Of a DNA stretch of 64,000 nucleotides, positions 17,959-26,033 are shown piece by piece (position 1 is the stretch's first letter; each line of letters begins with the position of its first letter). Under the pieces are notes generated by a model. That model was not told the DNA's origin. It made no database searches and saw only the letters and a program-made list of their open reading frames with translations. The position numbers and the translations under genes are program-made. The DNA is taken from positions 1 through 64,000 of the forward strand of contig JAFVHU010000138.1 of assembly GCA_017474385.1 (NCBI GenBank), in the 5' to 3' direction. Origin of the DNA: Afipia sp. GTDB taxonomy: Bacteria > Pseudomonadota > Alphaproteobacteria > Rhizobiales > Xanthobacteraceae.

Positions 17959-19086
17959 ATGAACTTTGAATTCTCGGACGACCAGAAGCAATTGCGCGAT
18001 CAGGCGCGGCGCTATCTCGCTGAACATTCGCCGCCGAAGGCGGTGCGCGCAGTGCTGGAAGGCAAGGCGCCATACGACAAGGCGCTGTGGAAGGGCCTCG
18101 CCGAGATGGGCTTTCTCGGTGTCGCCATTCCCGAAGAATTCGGCGGCGCGGGAGCTGGGCATCTTGAGCTTTGCGTGATCGCCGAGGAAATGGGCCGCGC
18201 GCTGGCCCCGGTGCCGTTCTCATCGACGATCTATCTCGCCGCGGAAGCCATCATGCTCGCCGGCAGCGATGCACAAAAGGCAAAGTGGCTGCCGAAGATC
18301 GCGTCGGGCGAAGCCATCGGCACGCTGGCGCTGTTCGAGGGCGTCGGCAATCCGTCGCACAAGGCGATCAAGGTCTCAGCCTCGCAGGGCGCGGTCTCCG
18401 GCACCAAGACGCCGGTGGCGGACGGCGCGATTGCGGATTTCGCCATCGTTGCGGCGCGCACAGGTTCGACCGGCCGTGAGACCGACATTGGGCTGTTTAT
18501 CGTCGATCTTTCTGGTGACGGCGTAACGCGCAAGGCGCTCGCCAATCTCGATCAGGCGCATGGCCAGGCCGAGATCACGTTCGATCGCGCCAAGGCGGAG
18601 CCGCTCGGCGCGACCGGCGAAGGCTGGAGCATTCTCACTCGCGTGCTGGATCGTGCGGCTGTGTTGATGGCGTTCGAACAGGTCGGCGGCGCCGACCGCG
18701 CGCTTGAGATGGGCCGCGACTATGCGCTGGATCGGATCGCCTTCGGCCGTCAGATCGGTTCGTTCCAGGCGGTGAAGCACATCCTCGCCGATATGTACGT
18801 CTCGGCGACGCTGGCGCGCTCCAACTGCTACTACGGCGCGTGGGCGCTTTCGACCGACGCGGCGGAATTGCCGGAAGCCGCGGCGACCGCCCGCATCAGT
18901 GCAACGCAGGCGTTCCAGCATTGCTCGAAGAACAACATCCAGGTGCACGGCGGCATGGGCTTCACCTGGGAATTCGACTGCCACCTGTATTACCGGCGCG
19001 CCAACGTGCTCGCGCTGTCGCTCGGAAGCCTGTCGTACTGGGAGAACCAGTTGATCGACCGCCTGCGCTTCCGCAACGCTTCTTAA
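17959..19086 (+). CDS. acyl-CoA dehydrogenase, small-subunit type of a heteromeric pair
   Basis: Acyl-CoA dehydrogenase fold of 375 residues: N-terminal helical domain, middle beta domain and a C-terminal helical domain with RIAFGRQIGSFQAVKHILAD and VHGGMGFTWEFDCHLYYRRA. The usual C-terminal motif with the YEGT-type catalytic glutamate is absent; the chain ends shortly after YWENQLIDRLRF. It is followed after 14 bp by a second dehydrogenase gene. Paired genes of this kind are known to form alpha2beta2 enzymes, for example in steroid side-chain breakdown by actinobacteria, acting on bulky CoA esters. I infer the same here. Confidence 0.85.
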   Translation: MNFEFSDDQKQLRDQARRYLAEHSPPKAVRAVLEGKAPYDKALWKGLAEMGFLGVAIPEEFGGAGAGHLELCVIAEEMGRALAPVPFSSTIYLAAEAIMLAGSDAQKAKWLPKIASGEAIGTLALFEGVGNPSHKAIKVSASQGAVSGTKTPVADGAIADFAIVAARTGSTGRETDIGLFIVDLSGDGVTRKALANLDQAHGQAEITFDRAKAEPLGATGEGWSILTRVLDRAAVLMAFEQVGGADRALEMGRDYALDRIAFGRQIGSFQAVKHILADMYVSATLARSNCYYGAWALSTDAAELPEAAATARISATQAFQHCSKNNIQVHGGMGFTWEFDCHLYYRRANVLALSLGSLSYWENQLIDRLRFRNAS

Positions 19087-19100
19087 GAAGGATCATTCAC

Positions 19101-20345
19101 ATGAATTTCGATGACACCCCGCAGGAAGCAGCATTCCGCGCCGAAGCCCGTGCCTGGATTCAGGTCAACGCGCCGAAGGAACTGGAAGCCGAGCTGTCGC
19201 AGCCGACCGTCGGCCGGATCAAGCTGAAGAACCGCGACATCCTGGAGGAATCCAAGAAGTGGCAGAAGAAGAAGGCCGAAGCCGGCTGGGCCTGTCTGCA
19301 TTGGCCGAAGGAATATGGCGGCCGCGGAGCTTCACCTATTGAGCGCGTGATCTGGCAGCAGGAAGAGGGCTTCTACGGCAAGCTCGAGGGCGTGTTCCTG
19401 ATCGGGCAGGGCATGTGCGGCCCGACGGTGATGGCGTATGGCAGCAACACCGACAAGGCGAAGTATCTGCCGAAGATCGCGTCAGGCGAAAACGTCTGGT
19501 GCCAGTTGTTCTCTGAACCGTCCGCTGGCTCCGATGTCGCCGGTCTGCGCACCCGCGCGGAAAAGAAGGGCGACGACTGGATCATCAACGGCCAGAAGGT
19601 CTGGACCACCGGCGCGCATTTCTCCGATTACGGCATCGTGATCACGCGCACCGATCCGACCCAGCCCAAGCACAAGGGCCTCACCATGTTCTGGCTCGAC
19701 ATGAAGTCGCCGGGCGTCACCGTGAAGCCGATCAAACAGGCCAACGGCCAGTCGGAATTCAACGAGGTGTATTTCGCCGACGTGAAAATTCCGGACTCGC
19801 AGCGGCTCGGCAAGGTCGGCGACGGCTGGAACGTGTCGCTGACCACGCTGATGAACGAGCGCATGTCGATCGGCGCGCGGCAATCGACCGGGTTCCCCGA
19901 ACTGTTTGCGTTCTGCAACGATCTGATGTTGGAAGACGGTCCCGCAATCGAGGACAAGAATGTCCGCTCGAAGCTTGCAAGCTGGGCCGTGAAGGCCAGC
20001 GGCCTCAAGTACACCAGCTATCGTTCGATCTCGGCGTTGTCGCGCGGCGAACGTCCGGGTCCGGAAAATTCCATCGGCAAGCTCGTGGCCGGCACGATGC
20101 TGCAGGACATTGCGATGTTCGCGATGGATCTTCAGGGCGCGTCCGGGGCGCTGACCGATGCGGACAGCCCGTCGGTCGGCGGCCAGTTCCAGTCGATCCT
20201 GCTGCGCTCGCCGTCGGACCGCATAGCAGGTGGTACCGATGAAATCCTGCGCAACATCATCGCTGAACGGGTGCTAGGCTTGCCGGGTGACATCCGCGTC
20301 GACAAGGATGTTCCTTTCAACGCCATTCCGACCAAGGGACGCTGA
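19101..20345 (+). CDS. acyl-CoA dehydrogenase, large-subunit type of a heteromeric pair
   Basis: Acyl-CoA dehydrogenase of 414 residues starting at ATG 19101 after AAGAAGG. It has the FAD/substrate segment CQLFSEPSAGSDVAGLRTRA, WIINGQKVWTTGAHFSDYG and the C-terminal DRIAGGTDEILRNIIAERVL. At the place where single-subunit enzymes carry the catalytic Glu (YEGT), this protein reads AGGT, so the base must come from elsewhere. With the preceding gene it forms a likely alpha2beta2 enzyme. The next gene begins 5 bp later, so translation is probably coupled. Confidence 0.87.
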   Translation: MNFDDTPQEAAFRAEARAWIQVNAPKELEAELSQPTVGRIKLKNRDILEESKKWQKKKAEAGWACLHWPKEYGGRGASPIERVIWQQEEGFYGKLEGVFLIGQGMCGPTVMAYGSNTDKAKYLPKIASGENVWCQLFSEPSAGSDVAGLRTRAEKKGDDWIINGQKVWTTGAHFSDYGIVITRTDPTQPKHKGLTMFWLDMKSPGVTVKPIKQANGQSEFNEVYFADVKIPDSQRLGKVGDGWNVSLTTLMNERMSIGARQSTGFPELFAFCNDLMLEDGPAIEDKNVRSKLASWAVKASGLKYTSYRSISALSRGERPGPENSIGKLVAGTMLQDIAMFAMDLQGASGALTDADSPSVGGQFQSILLRSPSDRIAGGTDEILRNIIAERVLGLPGDIRVDKDVPFNAIPTKGR

Positions 20346-20350
20346 GCGCC

Positions 20351-21043
20351 ATGCTTGCACAACCCGACAGCCGCGACATTGAAGTCGTGGAGAAGCTGCT
20401 TGCCGCGCGGTATTCCTGCCGCGCGTTCAAGCCGGACGCCGTTCCGCGCTCGATTATCGAGCGGGTGCTGAGCGCCGCGCAGAAGACTGCGTCATGGTGC
20501 AACAGCCAGCCGTGGCAGGTGACGATCGTCAGCGGTGATGCGACCCGCGCCTTTGGCGAGGCGCTGTACAAGAATGCGAGCGAGGGAAAGTTCTCGGCGG
20601 ATTTTCCATTCCCTCGTGAGTATCGCGGCGTCTATCTGGATCGCCGCCGCGAAAGCGGCTTTCAGCTTTACAACGCCCTTGGCATCCAGCGCGGTGACAA
20701 GGCCGCCTACAACAAGCAGATGCTAGAAAACTTCCGTTTCTTCGGCGCTCCGCATGTGGCCATTATCACCAGCGATGATGCGCTCGGCGTTTACGGCGCC
20801 GTCGACTGTGGCGGCTATGTGAGCAGCTTTTTGCTCGCCGCGCAGGCAGCAGGTCTTGCGACGATTCCACAGGCGGCGCTGGCAGGCCAGTCCAATGTGG
20901 TGCGCGAGCATCTCGGCCTTCCCGCCGATCGCCGGGTGGTGTGCGGTGTTTCGTTCGGCTACGCCGATGAAGCGCATCTCGCCAACAGCTATCGCACCAA
21001 CCGTGCGACGATCCCGGAGGCTGTTGCGTTTATCGGCGAGTAG
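20351..21043 (+). CDS. nitroreductase-family FMN oxidoreductase
   Basis: Protein of 230 residues with the nitroreductase fold: N-terminal LLAARYSCRAFKPDAV (phosphate/FMN-binding arginines), SAAQKTASWCNSQPWQVTI, and the later SSFLLAAQAAGLATIPQAAL and VVCGVSFGYADE. These enzymes use NAD(P)H and FMN to reduce nitro groups, quinones or activated double bonds. Five base pairs from the dehydrogenase and 21 bp from the NTF2-like gene, it belongs to the same operon; what it reduces there is unknown. Confidence 0.88.
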   Translation: MLAQPDSRDIEVVEKLLAARYSCRAFKPDAVPRSIIERVLSAAQKTASWCNSQPWQVTIVSGDATRAFGEALYKNASEGKFSADFPFPREYRGVYLDRRRESGFQLYNALGIQRGDKAAYNKQMLENFRFFGAPHVAIITSDDALGVYGAVDCGGYVSSFLLAAQAAGLATIPQAALAGQSNVVREHLGLPADRRVVCGVSFGYADEAHLANSYRTNRATIPEAVAFIGE

Positions 21044-21064
21044 ATTCGTCAGAGGGAAACAGCG

Positions 21065-21484
21065 ATGGCGGAGATGAAGGCGACCGACGACGCGGCGGCG
21101 ACGGAGCGTGTCCGCCGCGTGGTCACGCGTTACGCGACAGCCTGGGCGGCTGGAGATCTCCCCACGATCCGCGACTGCTATCACGATCAGTTCACGCTCT
21201 ATTATGGCGGCAACAACCCGCTGTCCGGCGTGCACAAGGGCAAGGCCGCATGCCTCGCGGTGCTGGAAGAATTCCGCAAGCGCACCCGCCGCAAGCTGCT
21301 CAGCGTCGATCACATCATGGCCGGTCCGGAGCGCGGCGCGGTTCTGGCGCGCGAGCAGTTCAGCCATGACAACAAAACCACGGACGTGCAGCGGCTGCTG
21401 GTGTATTCGATTCTCGACGACAGGCTCCATGAATGCTGGGTCTACGATCAGGATCAGGCCTTGATCGATCGGCTCCTGTCCTGA
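21065..21484 (+). CDS. NTF2-like/SnoaL-like protein
   Basis: A 139-residue protein with the pattern of the NTF2-like cone fold: RRVVTRYATAWAAGDLPTIR, CYHDQFTLYYGGNNPLSGVH, AREQFSHDNKTTDVQRLLVY and DDRLHECWVYDQDQALID. Members are ketosteroid-isomerase-like enzymes, dehydratases, hydrolases or ligand binders, so no reaction can be named. The ATG follows GAGGGAAA. It lies 10 bp upstream of the haloalkane dehalogenase, with which it is probably co-translated. Confidence 0.75.
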   Translation: MAEMKATDDAAATERVRRVVTRYATAWAAGDLPTIRDCYHDQFTLYYGGNNPLSGVHKGKAACLAVLEEFRKRTRRKLLSVDHIMAGPERGAVLAREQFSHDNKTTDVQRLLVYSILDDRLHECWVYDQDQALIDRLLS

Positions 21485-21494
21485 GGACAACGCG

Positions 21495-22376
21495 ATGACC
21501 GAACAGCCGCTTGCGAAAAAGACCGTTGAGGTGCTCGGCCGTCGCATGGCCTATCACGAGCGCGGCGAGGGCGCGCCGATCCTGTTCCTGCACGGCAATC
21601 CCACCTCGTCCTATCTCTGGCGCGATGTCATTCCCGAGCTTGAAGGACAGGGTCGCCTGATCGCGCCGGATCTGATCGGCATGGGTGATTCCGGCAAGCT
21701 GCCCGACGTGAAGCCGGATACCTATCGCTTCACCACGCATCGCGATCATCTCTGGGCCTTCATCGATACTGTGATCGGCCCGAGCGAAAAAGTTTTGCTG
21801 GTGATTCACGACTGGGGTTCGGCGCTCGGTTTCGACTGGGCCAACCAGCATCGCGATCGCGTGCGCGGCATCGCCTACATGGAAGGCATCGTGCGGCCCG
21901 TTGCCGGATGGGACGAGTGGAGCGAGGCGGCGACGCCGGTGTTCCAGGGGTTCCGCTCCGACAAGGGCGAGCAGATGATCCTCGACCGCAACCTGTTCAT
22001 CGAGCGCGTGCTGCCGGGCTCGGTGCTGCGCAAGCTGTCAGACGCCGAGATGGCCGAGTATCGCAAACCGTTTCTCAACCGCGAGGATCGCTGGCCGACG
22101 CTGACCTGGCCGCGCCAGATTCCGATTGGCGGCGAGCCCGCCGATGTGGCCGCCATTGTCGATGCTTACGCCAAATGGATGGCGCAGAACGATGTACCGA
22201 AGCTGTTTGTCAATGCTGAACCCGGCGCGATCCTGATCGGCAAGGTGCGTGAGTTCTGCCGCGGCTGGAAGAACCAGACCGAGGTAACGGTCCCCGGTTC
22301 GCATTTCATCCAGGAAGATTCCGGGCCGGCCATCGGCCGCGCCATCGCGGGCTGGATCAAGGACAAGCGCGTTTAG
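21495..22376 (+). CDS. haloalkane dehalogenase (subfamily II type)
   Basis: Alpha/beta-hydrolase of 293 residues with a complete haloalkane dehalogenase set: oxyanion/halide Asn35 in HGNPTSSYLWR, nucleophile Asp106 followed by halide-binding Trp107 in VIHDWGSALG, catalytic acid Glu130 in YMEGIVRP, and base His270 in GSHFIQEDSGP. Asp106 and Glu130 fall at the same numbers as in the Rhodococcus enzyme DhaA, and the overall pattern resembles DbjA of Bradyrhizobium. It would hydrolyse a carbon-halogen bond to an alcohol and halide. It is the last gene of the acyl-CoA operon, an unusual setting. An epoxide hydrolase is unlikely given Trp107 and Glu130. Confidence 0.9.
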   Translation: MTEQPLAKKTVEVLGRRMAYHERGEGAPILFLHGNPTSSYLWRDVIPELEGQGRLIAPDLIGMGDSGKLPDVKPDTYRFTTHRDHLWAFIDTVIGPSEKVLLVIHDWGSALGFDWANQHRDRVRGIAYMEGIVRPVAGWDEWSEAATPVFQGFRSDKGEQMILDRNLFIERVLPGSVLRKLSDAEMAEYRKPFLNREDRWPTLTWPRQIPIGGEPADVAAIVDAYAKWMAQNDVPKLFVNAEPGAILIGKVREFCRGWKNQTEVTVPGSHFIQEDSGPAIGRAIAGWIKDKRV

Positions 22377-22613
22377 GGCTTCAGCGCCGTGTCCGTCATC
22401 TCGATCTCCGCCCGTGCCTCGAATCATCGGTTGATTCGCGCCGCGTGCGGTCCGGTTCCATCTCTCTAACATTCAATGAACATGCGCACGATCCCGAGCG
22501 CGTGGTTAACCTTGCGTTAGGAAATTGCATTGCATCTTGCGGAAATGAAATGGCGCATGATTTTTTCGCCAAGCCGCCCATACTGGCGGGTCATGTAGCT
22601 GGGGAGATTTTCA

Positions 22614-23018
22614 ATGTGGTCCAGCCGCGAAGCCTTTGAGAACGACGTCTGCCCGGTCGGCGACGAGATGCTCGGAAGCCTGTACCGAGCCAGCGAACAC
22701 GGTCTTCCTCAACTTGTGGAATCGGTGTCGGCGGATGTCAGGGCGATGCTCGCTTTGTTCTGCTACAAGCGCGCCCACCTGCACGGCATGAGCCTCGCGA
22801 TTGCGGCGACTTGCACCGAACGCGATCTGGTCGAGCAGGGCGGTATCGTCGGGTCGACCTTGTTCGCGATGTCGCGGGAAGCGCCATCGGCAGGCCCGTC
22901 ACCATCGTCCTGTGGTAACCGCCGCAACATCACGCTCTCGACCAAGCCGCTGAGCACGTTCGCCCCGATCGCTGATGAGATCGATGACGAAGCCGACTTC
23001 GCTGCGATGCCGGCGTAA
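22614..23018 (+). CDS. hypothetical protein
   Basis: A 134-residue protein starting MWSSREAFENDVCPVGDEML with a good ribosome-binding site (GGGGAGA). The first half has a helical amphipathic character with two cysteines (CPVGDE, LALFCYKRAHLHG); the second half is low in predicted structure and acidic at the end. I recognise no family. The 237 bp upstream hold the short dyad AATCATCGGTTGATT at about 22421 and an A/T-richer promoter-like stretch. It converges with glnA, ends 27 bp apart. Confidence 0.6.
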   Translation: MWSSREAFENDVCPVGDEMLGSLYRASEHGLPQLVESVSADVRAMLALFCYKRAHLHGMSLAIAATCTERDLVEQGGIVGSTLFAMSREAPSAGPSPSSCGNRRNITLSTKPLSTFAPIADEIDDEADFAAMPA

Positions 23019-23045
23019 GCCGCCGCGATTTTGCCGGAACGTGTG

Positions 23046-24476
23046 CTAGATGTCATAATAGAGATGAAACTCGTGAGGATGGGGGCGAAGCCGGATGGCG
23101 TCGATCTCCTTCTTTCGTTTGTAGTCGAGCCAGGTTTCGATCACATCGCGGGTAAATACATCGCTGCGCAGCAGGAATGCGTGATCGCGTTCGAGTGCAT
23201 CAAGCGCCTGATCCAGCGACCCGGGCGTCGATTTCACGTCCTTCGCTTCGGCGGGCGGCAGATCATAAAGATTCTTGTCGATCGGTCTGCCCGGATCCAT
23301 GCGCTTCTCGATGCCGTCGAGGCCGGCCATCAGCATCGCGGAAAAGGCGAGGTAGGGATTGCACGAGGGATCCGGCGAACGGAACTCGACGCGCTTCGCC
23401 CGCGGGTTCGGCGAATACATCGGAATCCGGCAACACGCCGAGCGATTGCGCTGGGAGTAGACCAGGTTGATGGGAGCTTCGTAACCCGGCACCAGACGCC
23501 GATAGGAATTCGTGGTCGGGGCGCAAAGGCCGCATAGGGCCCAGGCATGCGTCAGAAGCCCGCCGATGTAGTAGCGGCCAAGTTCGCTCAACTCGGCATA
23601 GTCGGCCTTACCATAGAACAGATTGGTTTCGCCGTTCCACAGACTCTGATGCACATGCATTCCCGAGGCGTTGTCCTCGAACAGCGGTTTGGGCATGAAC
23701 GTCGCGGTCATGCCGTGGTGCAGAGCTGTGTTCTTGACCACGTACTTGTAGATCATCAGGTTGTCGGCCATGCGGGTGAGCGTCGTGAAACGCATGTCGA
23801 TTTCGTTTTGGCCGCCGGTCGCAACTTCATGGTGATGGGCTTCGATTGCGATCCCCAGCGACTCCATCGTCAGCACCATTTCGGTGCGAAGATCCTGCAG
23901 GCTGTCGGTTGGGGGAACCGGAAAGTATCCCTCTTTCGGGCGCGGCTTGTGGCCCAGATTCGGCGCTTCCTTCCTGCCGGTGTTCCAGTTGCCTTCGCTG
24001 GAATCGATTCTGTGGAAGGCGTAGTTGATGCCTTGTCCATAGCGCACATCGTTGAAGACGAAGAACTCCGCCTCCGGGCCGAAATAGCTCGTATCGGCGG
24101 TGCCGCTGCCCTTCAGGTACGTCTCGGCCTTCTGGGCGATATAGCGCGCGTCGCGACTATAGGATTGACCGGTCACCGGGTCCCTGATGTTGCAGATCAG
24201 GACGAGCGTCGTTGCCGAAGTGAAAGGGTCGATGAAGGCGGTCGTCGGGTCGGGCACGACCAGCATGTCGCTTTCCTGAATCTCCTGGAAGCCGCGGATC
24301 GACGAGCCATCAAATCCGATGCCCTCGTTGAGGGCGCCGGCATTCACCGCGCTTGGCGGGACGGAGAAATGTTGCCAGACACCCGGCAAGTCGGTGAACC
24401 GCAGATCAATCATCTGGACCTTCTGGTCCTTGATCGTCTTGAGGACGTCTTCGGTCGAAGAACAATTTGGAACCAT
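23046..24476 (-). CDS. glnA: glutamine synthetase type I (isolated copy)
   Basis: Glutamine synthetase of 476 residues. It has the type I landmarks [11 protein letters not shown], metal-binding [27 protein letters not shown], and [13 protein letters not shown]. The tyrosine site for adenylylation, in [10 protein letters not shown], is present. It makes glutamine from glutamate, ammonia and ATP. Alphaproteobacterial main glnA genes usually follow glnB; no PII gene is beside this one and I see no clear sigma-54 promoter upstream, so it may be a second paralogue with its own control. The start follows CTGGAG. Confidence 0.93.
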   Translation of the reverse strand: MVPNCSSTEDVLKTIKDQKVQMIDLRFTDLPGVWQHFSVPPSAVNAGALNEGIGFDGSSIRGFQEIQESDMLVVPDPTTAFIDPFTSATTLVLICNIRDPVTGQSYSRDARYIAQKAETYLKGSGTADTSYFGPEAEFFVFNDVRYGQGINYAFHRIDSSEGNWNTGRKEAPNLGHKPRPKEGYFPVPPTDSLQDLRTEMVLTMESLGIAIEAHHHEVATGGQNEIDMRFTTLTRMADNLMIYKYVVKNTALHHGMTATFMPKPLFEDNASGMHVHQSLWNGETNLFYGKADYAELSELGRYYIGGLLTHAWALCGLCAPTTNSYRRLVPGYEAPINLVYSQRNRSACCRIPMYSPNPRAKRVEFRSPDPSCNPYLAFSAMLMAGLDGIEKRMDPGRPIDKNLYDLPPAEAKDVKSTPGSLDQALDALERDHAFLLRSDVFTRDVIETWLDYKRKKEIDAIRLRPHPHEFHLYYDI

Positions 24477-24653
24477 GGTTTCACTCCAGTAACGGAGAGC
24501 GATTCCCAGAGCGGTTTGCCGTTAGGCCGCTGGCAGACGGCCCGGCGCGGACCTTAGATTATGCTCAAACGTCCATATCGCCGCCGCGCCGACTCTGATC
24601 CGGCGTAGCGACGCCCGTGTTCAAACAAGCCTCGTCAATGGTGACCCGCAGCT

Positions 24654-24836
24654 TCAGCTTTGGTGCGGGCCGCGCATCATCTTGAGTGCGTCCTCGACAT
24701 GCCGCCAGTCCTTGGCTAGCTCAAGCTTGCCCTCCGCCTCGCACTCGGTCGCGCGCTGGGCGGCCTCTGCAATGGCCCGAGGACCATGAGCCTCCAGCAA
24801 TTGACGCGCATAGTCATGAATTTCCATTTCCCGCAT
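24654..24836 (-). CDS. small conserved-looking protein of unknown function
   Basis: Sixty residues, highly charged and probably helical throughout (MEIHDYARQLLEAHG, AQRATECEAEGKLELAKDWR). The start at 24836 has a strong GAGGAG site eight bases upstream, which supports a real gene. I recognise no domain; the helical AAQRATECEAEG segment could pack as a small bundle. It lies between glnA and the YkgJ gene on the same strand, 75 bp from the latter. Confidence 0.65.
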   Translation of the reverse strand: MREMEIHDYARQLLEAHGPRAIAEAAQRATECEAEGKLELAKDWRHVEDALKMMRGPHQS

Positions 24837-24910
24837 GGCGTCATGCTCCTCTTGTTCAGGGGCTTCAGGGGCTAAAAGGGTTGACGCCTGAGGGGAACAT
24901 TAGTTCCCGA

Positions 24911-25234
24911 CTATTCGCCGCCAGCCGAACCGGCCGCAAGTTCCGGCAATCCGAACCGCCGCCGCGCCATGCCGCATTCGGGATCGCCCGGCATGCAGGT
25001 GCGGCAGACTTCGGGGCGCACGTCATAAATTCCGCAGGCTGTCGCGGTTCCGACCTTGCCGGTCAGGGCCGAACACCGGTCGCCGTCGCAGCGCATGCCG
25101 GACAGCCGGTCGTTGACAAACTTCTCGGGAATGAGATCGAGCGCGGCGTCGTCTTCCACCGTAAAGCGCGGCCAGTTGCTCGAATAGGAGCAGCAGGCGC
25201 CGCAGCTCTGGCAGGGACTGTCGGTTGCGGTCAT
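24911..25234 (-). CDS. YkgJ-family cysteine-cluster protein
   Basis: A 107-residue protein with the YkgJ (UPF0153) pattern: CQSCGACCSY at residues 8-17, then MRCDGDRCSAL, ACGIYDVRPEVCRTCMPGDP and a further Cys in ECGMARR. The clustered cysteines are expected to bind zinc or an iron-sulfur centre; the function of the family is unsettled. It begins 4 bp after the WYL regulator gene, so the two are co-transcribed. Confidence 0.85.
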   Translation of the reverse strand: MTATDSPCQSCGACCSYSSNWPRFTVEDDAALDLIPEKFVNDRLSGMRCDGDRCSALTGKVGTATACGIYDVRPEVCRTCMPGDPECGMARRRFGLPELAAGSAGGE

Positions 25235-25238
25235 GTCG

Positions 25239-25940
25239 TCAGCGCTCGCGCATGTCGTTTTTGAGCGAAAAAGTCTTCATCCATTTCGTCCGCAAAGCGG
25301 CGCGGCGTTCGGGATACTTCTCGTCGAGAAACACGGCATCGGTCATGCGATCGATCCGGAAGCTGCGAAAATCCTTTCGCAATTCGCACCACGCCGCCAG
25401 CATCCGCACGGCCTCCAGATAGCCGACCGCGATAGGCCAGACGGTGCGTTTGCTGTCGCGGCCCTGTTCGTCGCGATAATGCAGCAGGACTTTCTTGCTG
25501 GCGTAGATATGCGCGCGCAATTGCGTCATATCGATGCTGTCGGGCGTCGCGTCCCATTTCGGCGGGGTCCGGCTGGCAGGGTCGAGCGCCAGCGGTTGCA
25601 GCCGCTCGGGAATGGTCTCGACGATCTTGGCGATCAGGTCCTGCGCCGCCTTCGCCAGCACCGGATCGGCCCGCCCGGCCACCCATTGCGCGCCAAGCAC
25701 CGCCGCCTCGATCTCGTCCGGCGTCAGCATCAGCGGCGGCATGTCGAAGCCTTTTTCGAGCACATAGCCGGTGCCGGCTTCGCCCCGGATCGGCACCCGC
25801 TGGCCGATCAGGGTGGCGATGTCGCGGTAGATCGTGCGTTTTGAGGTCTCCAGTTCCTTGGCGATGGCCTCGGCGGTCAGCGGCTTGCGGGTGCGCCGGA
25901 GCACCTGGATGATCTGGAACAGCCGGTCGGCGCGCCTCAT
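25239..25940 (-). CDS. YafY-type regulator with HTH and WYL domains
   Basis: Protein of 233 residues. The N-terminal winged helix-turn-helix (about 1-60) has RRADRLFQIIQVLRRTRKPL and ETSKRTIYRDIATLIGQRVP. The WYL domain (about 135-210) has KVLLHYRDEQGRDSKRTVWP and FRSFRIDRMTDA. These proteins sense a ligand through the WYL domain and act on divergent genes. Start at 25940: the homologous part begins MRRADR, and longer in-frame readings run into the divergent GST gene. A 24-bp palindrome in the shared promoter region is its likely operator. Confidence 0.88.
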   Translation of the reverse strand: MRRADRLFQIIQVLRRTRKPLTAEAIAKELETSKRTIYRDIATLIGQRVPIRGEAGTGYVLEKGFDMPPLMLTPDEIEAAVLGAQWVAGRADPVLAKAAQDLIAKIVETIPERLQPLALDPASRTPPKWDATPDSIDMTQLRAHIYASKKVLLHYRDEQGRDSKRTVWPIAVGYLEAVRMLAAWCELRKDFRSFRIDRMTDAVFLDEKYPERRAALRTKWMKTFSLKNDMRER

Positions 25941-25962
25941 TTTCGGTCTCTTGGGTCGCTTG

Positions 25963-25986
25963 CTGCTGACAGTATGGTGGCAGCAG
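25963..25986. promoter_or_regulatory. palindromic operator candidate for the WYL regulator
   Basis: CTGCTGACAG-TATG-GTGGCAGCAG: the outer nine bases of each arm match at eight positions when inverted. It sits in the 93-bp region between the regulator and the GST gene, 23 bp from the regulator start, so one bound dimer could control both. Confidence 0.6.
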
Positions 25987-26033
25987 GGGGTATCTACAAA
26001 CGGGCATCTTTTCAACGCGCAAGGATGCTCCCC

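Noticed and set aside
24477-24653. Sigma-54 promoter before glnA
   Set aside because: No TGGCAC-N5-TTGC type pair could be read on the glnA strand in this region.
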